Positions 23,301-32,750 of a DNA stretch of 64,000 nt are shown one piece after another. Source of the DNA: Plectrocnemia conspersa (Eukaryota; Arthropoda; Insecta; Trichoptera; Polycentropodidae); contig VTFK01000011.1 in the NCBI GenBank assembly GCA_009617715.1, positions 310,001 to 374,000 on the forward strand, in the 5' to 3' direction. Within the stretch, counting starts at the first letter, position 1. Each line of letters starts with the position of its first letter. A model generated the notes under the pieces. That model was not told the DNA's origin. It did not search any database and saw only the letters and a program-made list of their open reading frames with translations. A program made the translations under genes and the position numbers.

Positions 23301-24441
23301 AGCCTTACTTCTGTCAGCGAGTCATAGCGATTGTGGCTCGCAGTTGGGCGTTTGATGTCCGCAGTGGGCTTCGCCGTTTTTTTCGGATGCTGCCATTCAT
23401 TACCATTTGTAGTTGTAGTTGTCGGCGCTCCGAAGAATTCAGTGATGGTGCCGAGAGCCCGCTTTCTATTTTGGGTCCTCCCCATGTCGGTACAGTCGTT
23501 GTTATTTTTGTGGGTTTCTGTTATCTCGTTCAGTGCTGATAACAGGGACGAGCGCAGGGGTGAAAGCAGCGCACGACCGCTCGCACCGGCCTCTCACGAC
23601 CCAATGAATATGCTTAATTCGATTCTTACTTATTGTAGGGCGTAATATTGTTATAAAAAGTCTTGATTTTGACGTGAATTCTAAACAGGGAGGTCATTTG
23701 CGGGGAGGGATAGACCTTGAATTTGGCCAGAAAAAATACGCATGTCATTTAATGAAATCGAAATCTTGATAAAAACGACCATTTACTGGCCGACTTTTAC
23801 CCTCTTGGAAAAAGCTAAAATGATGTCCCTGGTCACCAGAAACTTTTTGATCTGCATTTGACTAAAAGAAGGCATAAAAAATATATAATATAAAAATCGG
23901 AAAATTTTTGAACAGCCTTCGTTCGTATCTTTGTAATATTTTTTAAATAATGAAATATTGAATACATTTTTTTTCCAGATATATTTACAAGCCTGTGATG
24001 AATAGCTTTAAAATATGCAAGATCAATCATCTCTTCATAAAATCTTTCGCCTCATTACTATGCTTCATATTTGTTTTGTTTTGGCATGGAGCGAATTATT
24101 TTATACTAATATGGACGTCTCTGAATTACTTGGGTATAGTAACAGAAAACATTGGATCTACCATTCTACATCTGCCTGTCTATCAACGCTTCGAAAAGCT
24201 ATACGTCGACACCACAATAAGGAAGGAGAGATTTTATGCCATTTTATCAACGCCGATATTAGTGGTTTCCGCAATATCAAATTTTTACTTTTTCGCTGGA
24301 TCAGAAATTGGCGATATTTACGTAAAAAGAGTAATTGGACAATCAATGATCAATTTTATAGGAATGTTTATTATTATTTATTCGTGTTGTAGAGTGTCAC
24401 AATATTTGAACAATGTACGAGCAAATAAAATTAGAACATAA
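14320..24441 (+). CDS. rasp: Protein-cysteine N-palmitoyltransferase Rasp (HHAT), MBOAT family
   Basis: Four exons: 14320-14398, 14465-15198, 15274-15491, 23979-24441. All junctions are in phase and give 497 residues, the usual family length. The enzyme transfers palmitate to the N-terminal Cys of Hedgehog (and EGF ligands in flies) in the ER membrane. Many hydrophobic helices are spread across the protein. The early GWSIIGRSKDVSDYEW segment is family-typical. The catalytic pair is visible: Asp near 335 in MWKYFDVGLHKFLIR and His near 380 in LFWHGANYFILIW, matching human Asp339 and His379 in spacing. The final intron (15492-23978) is 8.5 kb because of inserted transposons, all of whose recognisable genes run antisense to rasp. 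The only evident AATAAA (24424-24429) lies just inside the coding end. The gene is tail-to-tail with MCM8. Confidence 0.95.
15516..15529. repeat. Left copy of a 14-bp inverted repeat spanning the rasp intron
   Basis: AGGCTGTTCAAAAA here is exactly inverted as TTTTTGAACAGCCT at 23905-23918. The pair brackets all the mobile DNA in the intron. The motif resembles mariner/Tc1-type terminal repeats, but no mariner transposase is visible. Confidence 0.6.
16600..16730. repeat. Dispersed repeat also found in the 48-kb inverted-repeat element
   Basis: The block ACGAAACGTACATTTGCTGT followed by TTCAAACCCAAACCT matches, directly and inverted, sequence at 48370-48500. It indicates a shared, non-coding mobile family. 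No coding capacity is visible. Confidence 0.5.
16908..17062. repeat. MITE family A, complete palindromic copy
   Basis: An almost perfect hairpin: the outer arms read TTCTTTCTCAGAAGTCAAAA and its complement, and the centre is an exact 11-bp stem (GAGAACACTCG) closed by GTAA at 16975-17000. It encodes nothing. Half copies occur at 655-805, 6545-6692 and 17160-17225, which makes this a high-copy non-autonomous family in this genome. Confidence 0.85.
17160..17225. repeat. MITE family A, fragment
   Basis: GGCGCCAACACGATTTTATT followed by GCTTTTGACGTGAATTTTT matches the right arm of the complete copy at 16908-17062. It abuts the presumed poly-A end of the antisense LINE. Confidence 0.6.
17481..18236 (-). 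pseudogene. LINE ORF2, C-terminal half of reverse transcriptase
   Basis: Reads on from the catalytic YADDSAV box (near 18200) through the thumb region with VKYLGTHLDSKLNF and LYKELIRPVLTYASPVC, both standard for Jockey-clade elements, to a stop at 17481. The frame is open up to the hAT boundary at 18237, beyond which the same coding line resumes at 20584. The element would otherwise be continuous here. Confidence 0.85.
18237..20583 (-). mobile_element. hAT transposon 1 (ZBED5/SCAND3-like), complete with TIRs and 8-bp target duplication
   Basis: The ends are CAGTGGTTCTTAACC at 18237 and its complement, ending AAGAACCACTG at 20583. The exact 8-bp duplication GTGTAGAG lies on both sides (18229-18236 and 20584-20591). 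This is the hallmark of hAT insertion and proves that the LINE was there first. The transposase is encoded on the minus strand and is broken. Confidence 0.93.
18712..20452 (-). pseudogene. Degenerate hAT transposase with N-terminal BED zinc finger (element 1)
   Basis: Starts at the ATG at 20452. The BED finger has Cys-Val-Val-Cys (near 20240) and His residues in RHFTTKH. The catalytic part shows CMDGAPSMVG and THCFLHRESLVSKTLP, and the C-terminal dimerisation segment reads SYLCELGFSTTTNLKTKKRE. The frame is broken in several places: an A-run frameshift near 20305, and further breaks near 19910, 19740, 19440 and 18905. Related to domesticated ZBED5/SCAND3 proteins, but here plainly a dead transposon copy. 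Confidence 0.85.
20584..21073 (-). pseudogene. LINE ORF2, N-terminal half of reverse transcriptase
   Basis: Contains AKIHPIKKPGKN, YRPISLLPTLNKIFEKVIL and GFREGHSTIHQ, the fingers and palm blocks of non-LTR reverse transcriptases, then ARVPQGSILGPYLFILYT up to the hAT boundary. One frameshift separates the last block from the earlier ones (near 20730). The upstream apurinic-type endonuclease domain expected in a Jockey ORF2 is missing. Confidence 0.85.
21080..22324 (-). mobile_element. hAT transposon 2 (ZBED/SCAND3-like), one end lost, inserted in LINE ORF1
   Basis: The surviving terminus reads, on the minus strand, CAATGGTTCCCAAAGTGG from 22324 and directly interrupts the ORF1 coding frame. 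Transposase pieces follow on the same strand: VATDSAPAMVG and VHCVIHRHNFLAKNLSERLH (22038-21770), NTEVRWLSK (near 21750), DIPDWVLNLFASSHTQC (near 21340) and the dimerisation motif SSYLVERGFSAVMSL near 21110. The N-terminal BED finger is missing and the other terminal repeat is absent: the element runs straight into LINE ORF2 at 21063-21103, where ATGAGCCTC is present twice. Confidence 0.8.
22325..23485 (-). pseudogene. LINE ORF1 (Gag-like, zinc-knuckle) with frameshift
   Basis: Starts MGRTQNRKRALGT at 23485. After about 60 residues the frame shifts near 23300 and continues in the frame ending at 22325. The second part has the PRE_C2HC-type domain (KTVKSVLCGLPDIPTEDIADDL) and three zinc knuckles: CFRCQLYGHAAQNC, CVKCAASHPTSEC and CAGCEGDHPANYGKC. 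This is typical of Jockey ORF1 RNA-binding proteins. It is cut at 22324 by hAT element 2. An exact 21-bp inverted repeat lies inside it at 23090-23134. Confidence 0.85.
23090..23134. repeat. Perfect 21-bp hairpin inside LINE ORF1
   Basis: The arm at 23090-23110 (GACGGACTTGACAGTTTTG...) is exactly repeated in inverted orientation at 23114-23134, with GTA as spacer. It remains in frame within ORF1. The right arm is followed by two shorter copies of the CAAAACTGT unit. Confidence 0.9.
23905..23918. repeat. Right copy of the 14-bp inverted repeat spanning the rasp intron
   Basis: TTTTTGAACAGCCT, the exact inverse of 15516-15529. It sits only 60 bp before the final rasp exon. Confidence 0.6.
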
Positions 24442-24447
24442 ATATAA

Positions 24448-24453
24448 TTTATT
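24448..24453 (-). terminator. Polyadenylation signal of MCM8, next to the rasp stop codon
   Basis: AATAAA on the minus strand, 4 bases past the MCM8 stop. Cleavage 10-30 bases downstream would fall inside the rasp coding end, so the two mRNAs should overlap at their 3' ends. Confidence 0.5.
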
Positions 24454-24457
24454 TTAT

Positions 24458-26898
24458 TTATACCGACAGAACTTTATACGTGTTTGGTCCTTTTAGTAGC
24501 AAATAACCGTGGACGTGTAATGCTTCGATCAAAGTGGTAGCATCTCCGGTCAATTTATGCATCTTATGAAAATACAACAGTTCATTCCTTGTGAAGATAT
24601 CTTTACCCAATCTAGAAACTTGTTGCATGATTGTGTTGATAAACTTTTTAATATGACTCTTTGAACTTATACCGGAACCGTGAACAGATCTATTCATTTG
24701 CACAGAGCCAAATTCGTCACATAAAGTATCGAGCAAGCTATGTTTCATAATTTCTACAACATCTTCAGCATCTTTTTCCGTAGCTTCTTCTCTCAAGCAG
24801 ACACGAGAGCGAGCTTGAGTCAGTCTAACGCATGCTTCCAATTGTCTCGTCGTAATTGGAGCTCCGCCTACGTTCGATTTGTGCGATTCTCGCAATTTAA
24901 GAAAGAAATCTTTGAGTACAGCTTTGGCTTTATCGTTTAATTTAGGATGTACATATTTCTTGGAATATGCGATATATTTCCTCAATAATACAATAGGCAA
25001 AGGATGAAATTCTTCGTCTTGCGGTAGTTTCAATAAATCTATTAATTTCTCATTTCCCTCATTGCTTTTTAGAGTGTTTGTTATCCTAGAGGTGTTAACG
25101 TTTTTAACGTGGTCACTTGTGTGCATCGCTAACACGTGGTCGGATAGTAAAGAATCTAAATATTCATTCGGACAATCTAATAATATGAAAACTAGGTCGA
25201 ATCTAGATAGTAGAGGTGCGCTCATCTTTAAGTTTTCGCAGACTGTTTTAGATCTGTCGTAGTGTCCTTGCGATGGATTCGCAGCTGCTAGGACAGTCGG
25301 AGCCGCAGCTAAGCGACACACTACCCCTCCCCTAGCAACGCTCACCGATCCTTGCTCCATTGCTTCCAATAAAGCTCCATGTCCGGTTCCATTTAATTTA
25401 TCTAGCTCATCAACACAGCAAATGCCACGATCGGCGAGAACTAAAGCGCCGGCTTCTAGTGTGAATCCTCCGCCTTCGGCTCTCGTTAACGATACTGTTA
25501 AACCAGAAGCAGTACAAGCGTTCCCACATACGTACACGCCTCTGGGAGCAGCTAAAGTGGCAGCTTGTAATAATTGAGATTTACCCAATCCAGGATCGCC
25601 TACGATTAATATGTGCGGATTAGATCTAGATCCGCCTTCGATTTCAGTGCCGCCCATTAAACCCAAGATCAAGCCGGCTTTGACTATCTCATGACCGAAA
25701 ATCGACGGACACAAAGAATGGACCAAGAGTCTGAATACGTTATCAGTTGCGTGTATCTCTTGAATTGCGTAATAATCCTTCAGTGTAAAAGTCAACGTGG
25801 GATGATTCAACGTCCTTTGATTGTAAACGGCTATAGCTTCAATATAAATTTGCATCAATCGAGCTGCTCCTTTATCGTTACCCCGACTATCTTCACGCAC
25901 TTGAACCACTCCAGTTACTGAAAGCAAATCACCGGGACTTGCCATTCCGACTAGATCGCCATGCAATTCGACTTCGACGCTCCTAGGAATAGATCCAGAA
26001 ACGCCATGAACTTGTGTTTCTTGTATTTTAGCAACCTGACAATCGAACGTCACCGTGAATGGAGACGATTGCAGTGGCTCAAATTTGCTAAACCCGTGAC
26101 ATGATACGCACGAAGTTGGTAATGTATAAATTCCTTGCGGTTGCGGCAGAGCTTGAGTTCCATGGCAAGACGAACATTCAAAGGCCATAGTTTTACAAAT
26201 CAATCCAGGACTTCCGACTCTAATCACAGTGCCTCTAATAGTTACTAACTTACCAAAATAATTAACTTTTAAACTAGTCAACGGTAAAATAGGACTATGA
26301 TTAATCGGTCTCACCAATATTTTATCTTCAGCGTCGAAAATCTAAAAAGATAATTTTTTATTATATGATCGAATATTTAAAATACTAATAAAAATAATTA
26401 CATGATGAGCAGCTACGCCTAGACAATCTAACGTTCCACGAGGATCGTTGTTCAAATCGTCGTTGAATGAAGACCAAGCCGTTTTAAACTCATCCTCTTG
26501 CAATATATGAGTCAAATCTAACTGGACATAGCTATATTTTTCCAATACCATTGTGAAAGATGACTTGTTTCGGTGAAAATATTCTTCAGCTGCTTTTATC
26601 TTGTTGTGTTCATCCGAATTGTCCACAAATACTATATAAAAGATGTATTACAAATCAAAACTAAAATAATATCATAAGCAGTTTGGATACCTTCGTGAGG
26701 GTAATAGAGCTTCCAGCCTTTGTACGGTCCTGTATATTGTAAGACATTTGGGGTAATTGCTTGTTGTATTCCAGAATCGTTGGCATTGCTTGTGCTTCTT
26801 GATGGTCCTGCTCTATTTTGGAAGTTTCTTCTACCGCGGTTGTATTGAAATCGCCCCCTTCCACGATTCCATCCGCGCGGTCTATTATTTTCACTCAT
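24458..26898 (-). CDS. Mcm8: DNA helicase MCM8
   Basis: Three exons on the minus strand: 26898-26691, 26631-26402, 26341-24458, in phase, 773 residues. The N-terminus is Arg/Gly/Asn-rich (RGWNRGRGRFQYNRGRRN) followed by PYKGWKLY, as in vertebrate MCM8. The OB-fold has a zinc site, CSSC near 202-205 and CVSC near 224-227. The AAA+ core has Walker A GDPGLGKS near 394-401, Walker B ICCVDELDKL near 453, sensor-type AANPSQG and the arginine-finger block LSRFDLVF. A winged-helix-like C-terminus follows. MCM8 works with MCM9 in homologous recombination and interstrand-crosslink repair; in Drosophila the orthologue is the fast-evolving rec. This copy is conventional, not rec-like in its motifs. Convergent with rasp; divergent from Creld across 1.9 kb. 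Confidence 0.95.
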
Positions 26899-28769
26899 TT
26901 TAATCTAAATATATAACTTTAGTGACATGTATGACAATTTGAGAGTACCGCTAAATTTGACATACGGTCTAAAGATTGCGACCATAAATCTTTTGACATT
27001 TATTTTTTCAATAGGATAAAAATTCCTAAGATGTATTTATTATAAAATAAGAAAAATACTATTACCACACTAATTTTAATTTCGAGTTTTTAAAATAAAC
27101 ATAAATGTTATAAAACATTTTATTCACAAAATTAGCTCATAATTCGGCTTCCATAAACTATGTCACAGGCTTAGAGTATGAGAGGGAGGGAGTCAGTGAA
27201 ATTGTGACAGTGTGAAACATACAGGAGTATGGCTTAATACAATCTTGTGACATAGGTGGGGGGAAGGGGGGGGGTGTTAAGAAGTCACAAAAAACCTATG
27301 ACATCATTTATGGAAGTCGTACAAATAAAGTGCCTACAAATAAAGGTTTTATTTATTTTATAGTATTTTTTTCAAATTGATTTGTGACACGCCCAGTAAA
27401 AAATGTTACGGTTAAGATGCTTTGAATAACACAAGCGTAAATTTTCATTTCGTTATTATACCACTGCCGTCCGTTCATTACAAGCACGGGTGAAAGCCAA
27501 CTTATTGTTTAATATGTAGAAAGTGGGAAATAAACAGCAATCCAATTGTTTCGCTGGTCTTTCGAAGCCTCGCTAAGACGTCATTCCCGTACAGTAGTTT
27601 GCTATTAGAAAATGCTATTTGGCGCCTACCTCTTTATTTTTACCGCAAAATCGTCCACTATGTGAAAATTGCTTAAATATTATTTATTTTCACGACAGCA
27701 AAAATCAAATATGTTTTCAAAAACTTTGAACAGTAAATATAATATTTATATTAAAGTAATGCACAAATAAAATATATAAAATATAGGGACCAAATATTAT
27801 TCATAACCACTGGGAAATCTTTAAAAATATGGAAGAAATGTTATACATAAATATCCAATTAAAATTACAGTAAAATAATCTTATGACACATAAAATAGCG
27901 AAACATCAGTAAGCAAATACGATAAGACTAACACTTAGTAATTTTAATAAAATAACGTATTTTTAAAGAAAAAATAAACATACAGATTAATACAGAATTT
28001 TATGATGCTAGCTAATCAATCACATAATCGAAATCATATTTTTTAATGCTTATTTTTCAATGCTAAAAAGAGTTAAATTAATAAAACACTCTTGCGATTC
28101 ACAACTTGTAATCAATACTGCAACAGTTTTGTAAATACATCATCTGCCACAATAAAAGTATGAAGGTCCAAATGAGTGCTCGGTAATACAACATGACAAG
28201 TAGTCAGCACCATTTTAAAGTTTTCAATTTCTATGAATATTTTTTCCATCGTAGAAATTTGCAAAATTTATGCAATTTTTATTTTCATAAATGTTAGAAA
28301 AAAAAGTCAATATCTAGCAAAAATTAAAACTTTTTATTTAATTAATATAAATTGTTTTAATCTACAAGTGATCTATTTAATATATGTGTTATTGCAAACT
28401 CACAATTGCCACTTTGAAGTGCAGTCAATATAGGAAACTTGAATTGGATCAATCTGTATAAGAGCGCGCGTTTCGGATAGTGATTCGACTCGAATTGTCA
28501 TCAGTAAAAATTCATTGACTTCAATAATGTTGTAACACTTGTTTTCTGACGTTTCGCTACAAATTTTGATTTTTATTTTTAAAAAAACACTAAAATAAAT
28601 CGCTCTTATCTTATAATATTATATATTTTTTTACGTTTTCTTAATAAGCTAAAAATATATCAATAGCCAAAATTGAAGGTGTTAAGACCGCGCACTTTGA
28701 CAGCTAGAGATACGTATAAGCTGACGTACGACTGCGTGTCGGTCATTGTCCAACTCGCCGGCTTTCGGC
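26899..28769. other. Intergenic region between divergent MCM8 and Creld
   Basis: Holds the MCM8 promoter (just right of 26898), an inverted-repeat element at 27138-27314, AT-rich filler, and the Creld promoter region (about 28640-28769), which is GC-raised and contains GCTGACGTACGA. No other coding-like frame; the frame at 28233-28433 is AT-rich and featureless. Confidence 0.5.
27138..27314. repeat. Inverted-repeat MITE (mariner-like ends)
   Basis: The left end CGGCTTCCATAAACTATGTC is mirrored at the right end by GACATCATTTATGGAAGTCG, with a G-rich interior run near 27260-27280 and no coding capacity. TA-like flanks suggest a Tc1/mariner-type non-autonomous element, but the superfamily is an inference. 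Confidence 0.65.
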
Positions 28770-29912
28770 ATGTGGCGCGCTTTAGTTCTGCTGATCTTAG
28801 GGCTGCGGCTCGTGCCGCTGGTCGCACAATCGCCACCTCTGCCAGCCACTAAAGCCAGAACGACTCGAACTCTAGCGCCTTGTCAAGCATGCCGCTTGTT
28901 CGCCGGCTCCTTCAAACGCGAGCTGGATCGCACGGAGCGAGGCAACTTCGAAGGCGGAGATGCTGCCTGGGAGGAGGAGAAGCTGGGATCTTACGCTAGG
29001 AGCGAGGTTCGTCTGGTCGAGATTCAAGAAAAGTTGTGCTCTGACGTCAAAGAACATCAAGAGCGCTGCCACTCGGTTTCCGAAATGGCCGAACATCACA
29101 TAGAAGAATGGTGGTTTAAAACCGGCAGTAGAACTGAAGACTTTTTCGAATATTTATGCATAGAGAAGCTTAAAAACTGTTGCCCGAATCATCACTATGG
29201 CGAAAACTGTGAACCGTGCAAGGGAGGTACTGAAAACGTTTGCAACGGTAATGGAAAATGCAAGGGCGACGGTACTAGGAAGGGCAACGGAGAGTGCGCT
29301 TGTGATTCAGGTTATACGGGCGAACAGTGCGAGTTATGCGAGTCTGGTTATTACGAGTCGTATAAAGACAATATAAAGATATTGTGCTCCAAATGTCACA
29401 AGGCGTGCAACGGCCAATGTGTCAAAGGCGGAGTGACCGGTTGCACTTCTTGCAACGAAGGCTGGGTGTTTGAGGAAAATAAGGGTTGCGTAGATATCGA
29501 CGAATGTAGTAAGAAGACGAGCTGTGATAAAAATAAATTTTGCGTTAACGAAGAGGGGTCGTTCCAATGTTTAAATTGCGATAAGAGTTGCGACGGATGC
29601 ACCGGAGACGGTCCCGATATGTGCAAGCAATGCGGTGCCGGATTTTATCTCAAAGATAGTCACTGTGTCGAATCTAGAAGCGCCAAGATGTCTCAGAGAG
29701 TCACCATAACGCGTTATTTGACTTATTTAGGATTATGCATCACCGTTTGCATTATATTCCAAAAATCGACCATATTGGCCGGTGTGCTCGGACTCTTGGT
29801 GACTATGTATATTTCGGTGTCCGAGTATATGTTGGCCGATGAAAACGCGGGTTTTAATCCGACCATTGATCCTAGTCAGATCGATTTTGCCAAGTTGTTA
29901 GGTAGGAGTTAA
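28770..29912 (+). CDS. Creld: Creld, cysteine-rich with EGF-like domains, ER membrane disulfide-handling protein
   Basis: One uninterrupted exon of 380 residues. The true start is the ATG at 28770; the in-frame TTG upstream is not needed. Residues 1-20 form a signal peptide (MWRALVLLILGLRLVPLVAQ). A CQAC thiol motif lies near 38-41, then the conserved CRELD region with EWWF, an EGF-like module (CNGNGKC...CDSGYTGEQC), a calcium-binding EGF (DIDECSKKTSC) and furin-like Cys repeats. Two C-terminal membrane segments follow, at about 309-324 and 331-353, making it CRELD1-like in layout. CRELD proteins promote folding and maturation of receptors such as acetylcholine receptors in the ER. GC content is much higher than the surroundings. 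Absence of introns is unusual and may mean a retrocopy. An AATAAA lies at 30233. Confidence 0.94.
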   Translation: MWRALVLLILGLRLVPLVAQSPPLPATKARTTRTLAPCQACRLFAGSFKRELDRTERGNFEGGDAAWEEEKLGSYARSEVRLVEIQEKLCSDVKEHQERCHSVSEMAEHHIEEWWFKTGSRTEDFFEYLCIEKLKNCCPNHHYGENCEPCKGGTENVCNGNGKCKGDGTRKGNGECACDSGYTGEQCELCESGYYESYKDNIKILCSKCHKACNGQCVKGGVTGCTSCNEGWVFEENKGCVDIDECSKKTSCDKNKFCVNEEGSFQCLNCDKSCDGCTGDGPDMCKQCGAGFYLKDSHCVESRSAKMSQRVTITRYLTYLGLCITVCIIFQKSTILAGVLGLLVTMYISVSEYMLADENAGFNPTIDPSQIDFAKLLGRS

Positions 29913-30129
29913 TCTGTTTTTAGATCAATTGTTACCAAATGAAGTCAACACTGTAAGAACGAATAATATGTATATACACATATATCATCTTAAAAAATAT
30001 CTAGGCATAATATATACTTCATTTTTATTAAATCTGCTTGTTTTCAAATAACAATCACTTCATCTGCACCATAAAATTATTGTTTTTATTTAAAGAAATG
30101 ATAATAACTTCAATAGCACATATCAAGCA

Positions 30130-31080
30130 TATATTAGATTGAGTAACATTTTATTTGTAGTGTGCACTAGAACGAATCATTTGTGCATTAAAATATTAAA
30201 AAAATTAACATTAATTAAATATATCTGTATTCAATAAAAATATTACATTTAGCATTATTTTATATGTAGTATACACTAAAACAAGTTATTTGTGCATTGA
30301 AATATTAAAAAACGTGCATTAAAAAAAAACTATTTCCAATGAAAAATATTAAATTGAGCAATATTTTATTTGTGTGCACTAATTTTTTTTTGTGTATTAA
30401 ACTAATAAAATTATAGATTTAAAAAATATTAATATATACTATAATAAGTACATATTAATATTTTTAACGTTTCGGTTGTTGTTTGTTGGGCTTATTATTT
30501 CGTTTTCATTATCACTTGAGTCTTGTTGGTTGCATTTTTTATTTTTTGTGTATTTTTATTTAAAAAAAAAATAATTTTAATATATTTATTTCATAAAAAA
30601 TTAGTTATAAAAATGATTATACATGAGAAATGCGCATGATGAACTATCACATTTGCATCTGCTCTGGTTCGTTAACGAAACACAACTGATGTCAGTGGAA
30701 TACATAAATGTAATATGAGCGAAATAAATTGTCTCGCCCGAAGAGTCGTCAAAAATATCTTGTGAACCTTGTTAATTCTCTACATGCGTCAGTATCTCTT
30801 TTTTAAAATAAATATTAAATACTTGGTTTACTGGAAAATGCTGCTAGTAATTTTTAAATAATAAATAATTTTGTTTTAAAAATTAATTTGTTTAAAAAAT
30901 TTATCAACAATACTCATTTTAATGCACACTACAAATAAAACGTTGCTCAATCTAATATTTTTTATGGAACATAGATATATTTATTTAATGTTCTTTTTTA
31001 ATTATTGTATTGCACAAATAAATTGTTTTATGAAACAAGATATTTATTTAAATGCACATTTATTATTGTGGTTATAAATT
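30130..31080. repeat. Element with tandem subterminal repeats and an inverted distal copy
   Basis: A unit of roughly 107 bp, with TTTATTTGTAGTGTGCACTA and TTTGTGCATTAAAATATTAA, is repeated two and a third times at 30130-30390. The reverse complement of the same block recurs at 30920-31080 (ATGCACACTACAAATAAAAC). Such inverted terminal arrays suggest a foldback or hAT/MuDR-type non-autonomous transposon. Nothing is encoded between. Confidence 0.6.
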
Positions 31081-32750
31081 TGTATAATAAAATTTATGCA
31101 TACCGTAAATGAAAGATTCATTAATTAGCATTTTTTAACATAAATTAAATGCATGCTTTTATTTGGTTTCAGCAGCAACTATTTTATTCAATTTACCGAA
31201 GTAAAATGCCATATTTTTAAATATGTATACATTTATTCTTCATCTCTCAGCTAACATGTTCTTACTATGTTGTCCTCGAATGTTATTTTATTATTTAATT
31301 TTAAATACCTTCGTTACATTAGTATTTTATGAATGAGTTACGAAAACTAAACTTTAATGTGAACAAATTCGGGTTAATTTTTTTATAGAATATGTGTTTT
31401 GCGATCAGTGGTGTGAAACAATAGTATTTAATTATAATAGAATAATCTTTTTGAAAGCCATATAAAATATATGTTAATCTTTATGCAATCATAAATTCAT
31501 ATATCATTATTGGTGGAGTAAACATAATCGTGTTATAAAAGGTGGGGAGAAATTACTCACTAGTTTTAGTCTCTTGTTAAAACCAATTAGAATCATAAAT
31601 TTTTAGTTGTAACGTAATAAACACGTTGACCAATTTAAAAAAAGTATGTTTACTTTTAATAATTTAGTGGTTGCTAAAAGTGTAAATGTCTCTGCCTTTT
31701 TAACACTTTTTATGATTTTTTAATGATTGTTTTTTTTTTGTATTTGCAATAAATTTGCGTTTAAAAAAATGTTGAGAGCCACTAACCTACTCTAAGCAAA
31801 TCAAGATTGATGAATGTGCATAGGAAGATGTACAGATGGAATCGATTTTTTAAACTATATTAGTTTAAACGATGTTGGTGATGTCAACCGTTTAATCCCC
31901 ATGAACAAGTGTACTCGCCAAAAACATGTAATCCAATTTCCCCATGGACGATTTAACTCGCACATTTTAGTATTGACTTTGATTTACCATATGCTCGAAA
32001 TTCCTCACGATTGAGTATATTCGCTTACTGAAAATTGAAATTTACGATATACTTAGTCATTTCCCAGCGGTTTTTATTATGTTATAATGAGTTTCTACTT
32101 AATTCAGTTGGCCCAGCTTATTATTAATACATGTGAGATATGATATTTAGACGTTACTTTAAACTGATTATGGAGAGTGACCAAATGTTTTTTACACACA
32201 CATGTATAAATACATACATATTGCATTTAAATTAAATTTTAATTTGATTCCGTAAAGAATTTGGTTTTTAAAATAAAGATTTATATGTATATTTTTTAGT
32301 CACGTATTTCCACTTCCTATGGCTATTATAATTCGGAATAAGTTCAAGATCTTGTAAATTTGTTTGCGAAAACAGAGTTTTTTAGTTCTGTTTTTCACTT
32401 CCTATAGCTATTATAAATCGGAAAAAGTCTGGAATTTTGGCAAGTTTTTTGCGAGAAAAGTCAGTCAGTAAGCGCTTAAGTTAAGGGGCTAAATAAATAT
32501 GATATATTTAATGCACGAATTTGTACAAACAGTTTTCAATGTATTGATGAGATTATGCTTTGTGCCACCACTCTGCATTTCTTACTAATGATCTAATCCT
32601 TGAATAGAGAATCGGTATATATCTGGAAAAATATGATATTTAACTCAATTTTAGCTCTATCTTTATTAGGAAAATATTATCTAGCTTGAAGTTTCTATGA
32701 AGAACGCTTTATTAGATTTATTTTTTTAAACATCAGTTTTGACTTGTGAA
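31081..32750. other. AT-rich intergenic stretch
   Basis: Nothing coding-like. A short direct repeat, CACTTCCTATAGCTATTATA-type, occurs at 32310-32345 and again at 32396-32430 about 87 bp apart. The frame at 31814-32014 shows no family features. Confidence 0.5.

Larger units (their letters stand above)
17228..23640 (-). mobile_element. Jockey-like non-LTR retrotransposon (LINE), antisense in rasp intron, broken by two hAT insertions
   Basis: Order on the minus strand is ORF1 (about 23500-22330), then ORF2 reverse transcriptase (about 21073-17481), then a 3' UTR ending in an A-tract near 17237-17228. ORF1 has retroviral-type zinc knuckles; ORF2 has the HPIKKPGK, SYRPISLLP, VPQGSILGP and YADD blocks. 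Two different hAT elements sit inside, at 18237-20583 and 22324 down to about 21080. The endonuclease domain that should precede the reverse transcriptase is absent, apparently lost with the end of the second hAT. Frameshifts make the element inactive. Confidence 0.85.
15492..23978. other. Transposon-filled last intron of rasp
   Basis: The donor is GTATTT at 15492 and the acceptor TTTTTTCCAG ends at 23978. The interior holds a 14-bp inverted repeat near both ends, AT-rich filler (15530-16470), a family A MITE and a LINE broken by two hAT elements. The short open frames 16011-16680 have no family features. Confidence 0.85.

Noticed and set aside
22473..23645. Multiple plus- and minus-strand frames of 70-104 residues
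   Set aside because: All overlap LINE ORF1, whose zinc knuckles identify the true frame.
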